Shown here: positions 5,400 through 5,450 of the stretch, piece by piece
Numbering within the stretch: the stretch's first letter is position 1
How the letters are laid out: each line of letters opens with the position of its first letter
Assembly (NCBI GenBank): GCA_934307185.1
Contig: CAKRCJ010000172.1
Location: forward strand, 1 to 5,450
Reading direction: 5' to 3'
Length of the DNA: 5,450 nt
Origin: an uncultured Roseburia sp.
GTDB lineage: Bacteria > Bacillota > Clostridia > Lachnospirales > Lachnospiraceae
The notes under the pieces: model-generated
What the model saw: the letters and a program-made list of their open reading frames with translations, nothing else
What the model was told of the DNA's origin: nothing
Databases searched by the model: none
Translations under genes and position numbers: made by a program

Positions 5400-5450
5400 A
5401 TAAAGAAAAACCGTTGAGAAAGAGTAGTAAGTAATCTGTTGATATTACAG
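5400..5450 (+). promoter_or_regulatory. 5' part of a probable T-box riboswitch leader (cut by the window end)
   Basis: The transcript from the promoter at 5365-5393 would begin with a non-coding leader containing CCGTTGAGAAAGAGTAGTAA (5411-5430) and ending in ATTACAG at the edge. In T-box leaders, Stem I opens with a GA-rich segment and an AGTA sequence, followed after a short helix by CAGAGAG; the visible part matches that order and spacing. Specifier loop, antiterminator (TGGNACCGCG) and terminator lie beyond the window. T-boxes bind uncharged tRNA and control aminoacyl-tRNA synthetase or amino-acid genes, so such a gene is expected next. Which amino acid is sensed cannot be told from this part. 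Confidence 0.68.

Overview
The window looks like chromosomal DNA of a moderately low-GC Firmicute, most likely a gut clostridium of the Lachnospiraceae type. This is inferred from strong AGGAG ribosome sites, TTGACA-type promoters, a lipoprotein binding protein of clostridial style, CobW-family GTPases in tandem and a T-box-like leader. No taxonomic marker is present, so the family is a judgement. All genes read on the + strand.

Layout. Positions 13-924 encode a lipoprotein amino-acid binding protein (SBP_bac_3 family) whose permease and ATPase are not in view. Positions 925-1083 hold a remnant of a Fic/Doc-family gene without a start codon. A strong promoter (1143-1170) follows, with an intrinsic-terminator-like hairpin (1191-1230) inside the 5' leader of a 580-residue ABC exporter half-transporter (1264-3006). 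The position of the hairpin suggests transcription attenuation.

The second half is a compact metal-handling-type cassette. It has a promoter (3055-3083), a leader that can fold through two nested long-range stems (3088-3177) and a 30-codon small ORF with an excellent ribosome site (3109-3201). The small ORF ends in an ATGA overlap with a COG0523/CobW GTPase (3198-4382). That GTPase carries the CxCC metal motif and an 85-residue linker with 40 histidines and six cysteines. A second, divergent CobW-type GTPase follows (4408-5349). It lacks the CxCC motif and His linker and instead ends in a domain resembling the C-terminal part of the TIGR03943/DUF1980 (YcgQ) family, with a TCC motif. The first protein has a degenerate guanine-specificity motif and the second has an intact one, so the two may work as an unequal pair, plausibly in zinc or other transition-metal delivery.

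The window ends with a new promoter (5365-5393) and the first ~50 nt of what looks like a T-box riboswitch. The next gene, outside the window, is therefore probably an aminoacyl-tRNA synthetase or an amino-acid biosynthesis or transport gene.

The best candidates for something undescribed are the small ORF with its structured leader, the reciprocal motif loss between the two GTPases, and the attenuator-like hairpin ahead of the ABC exporter.
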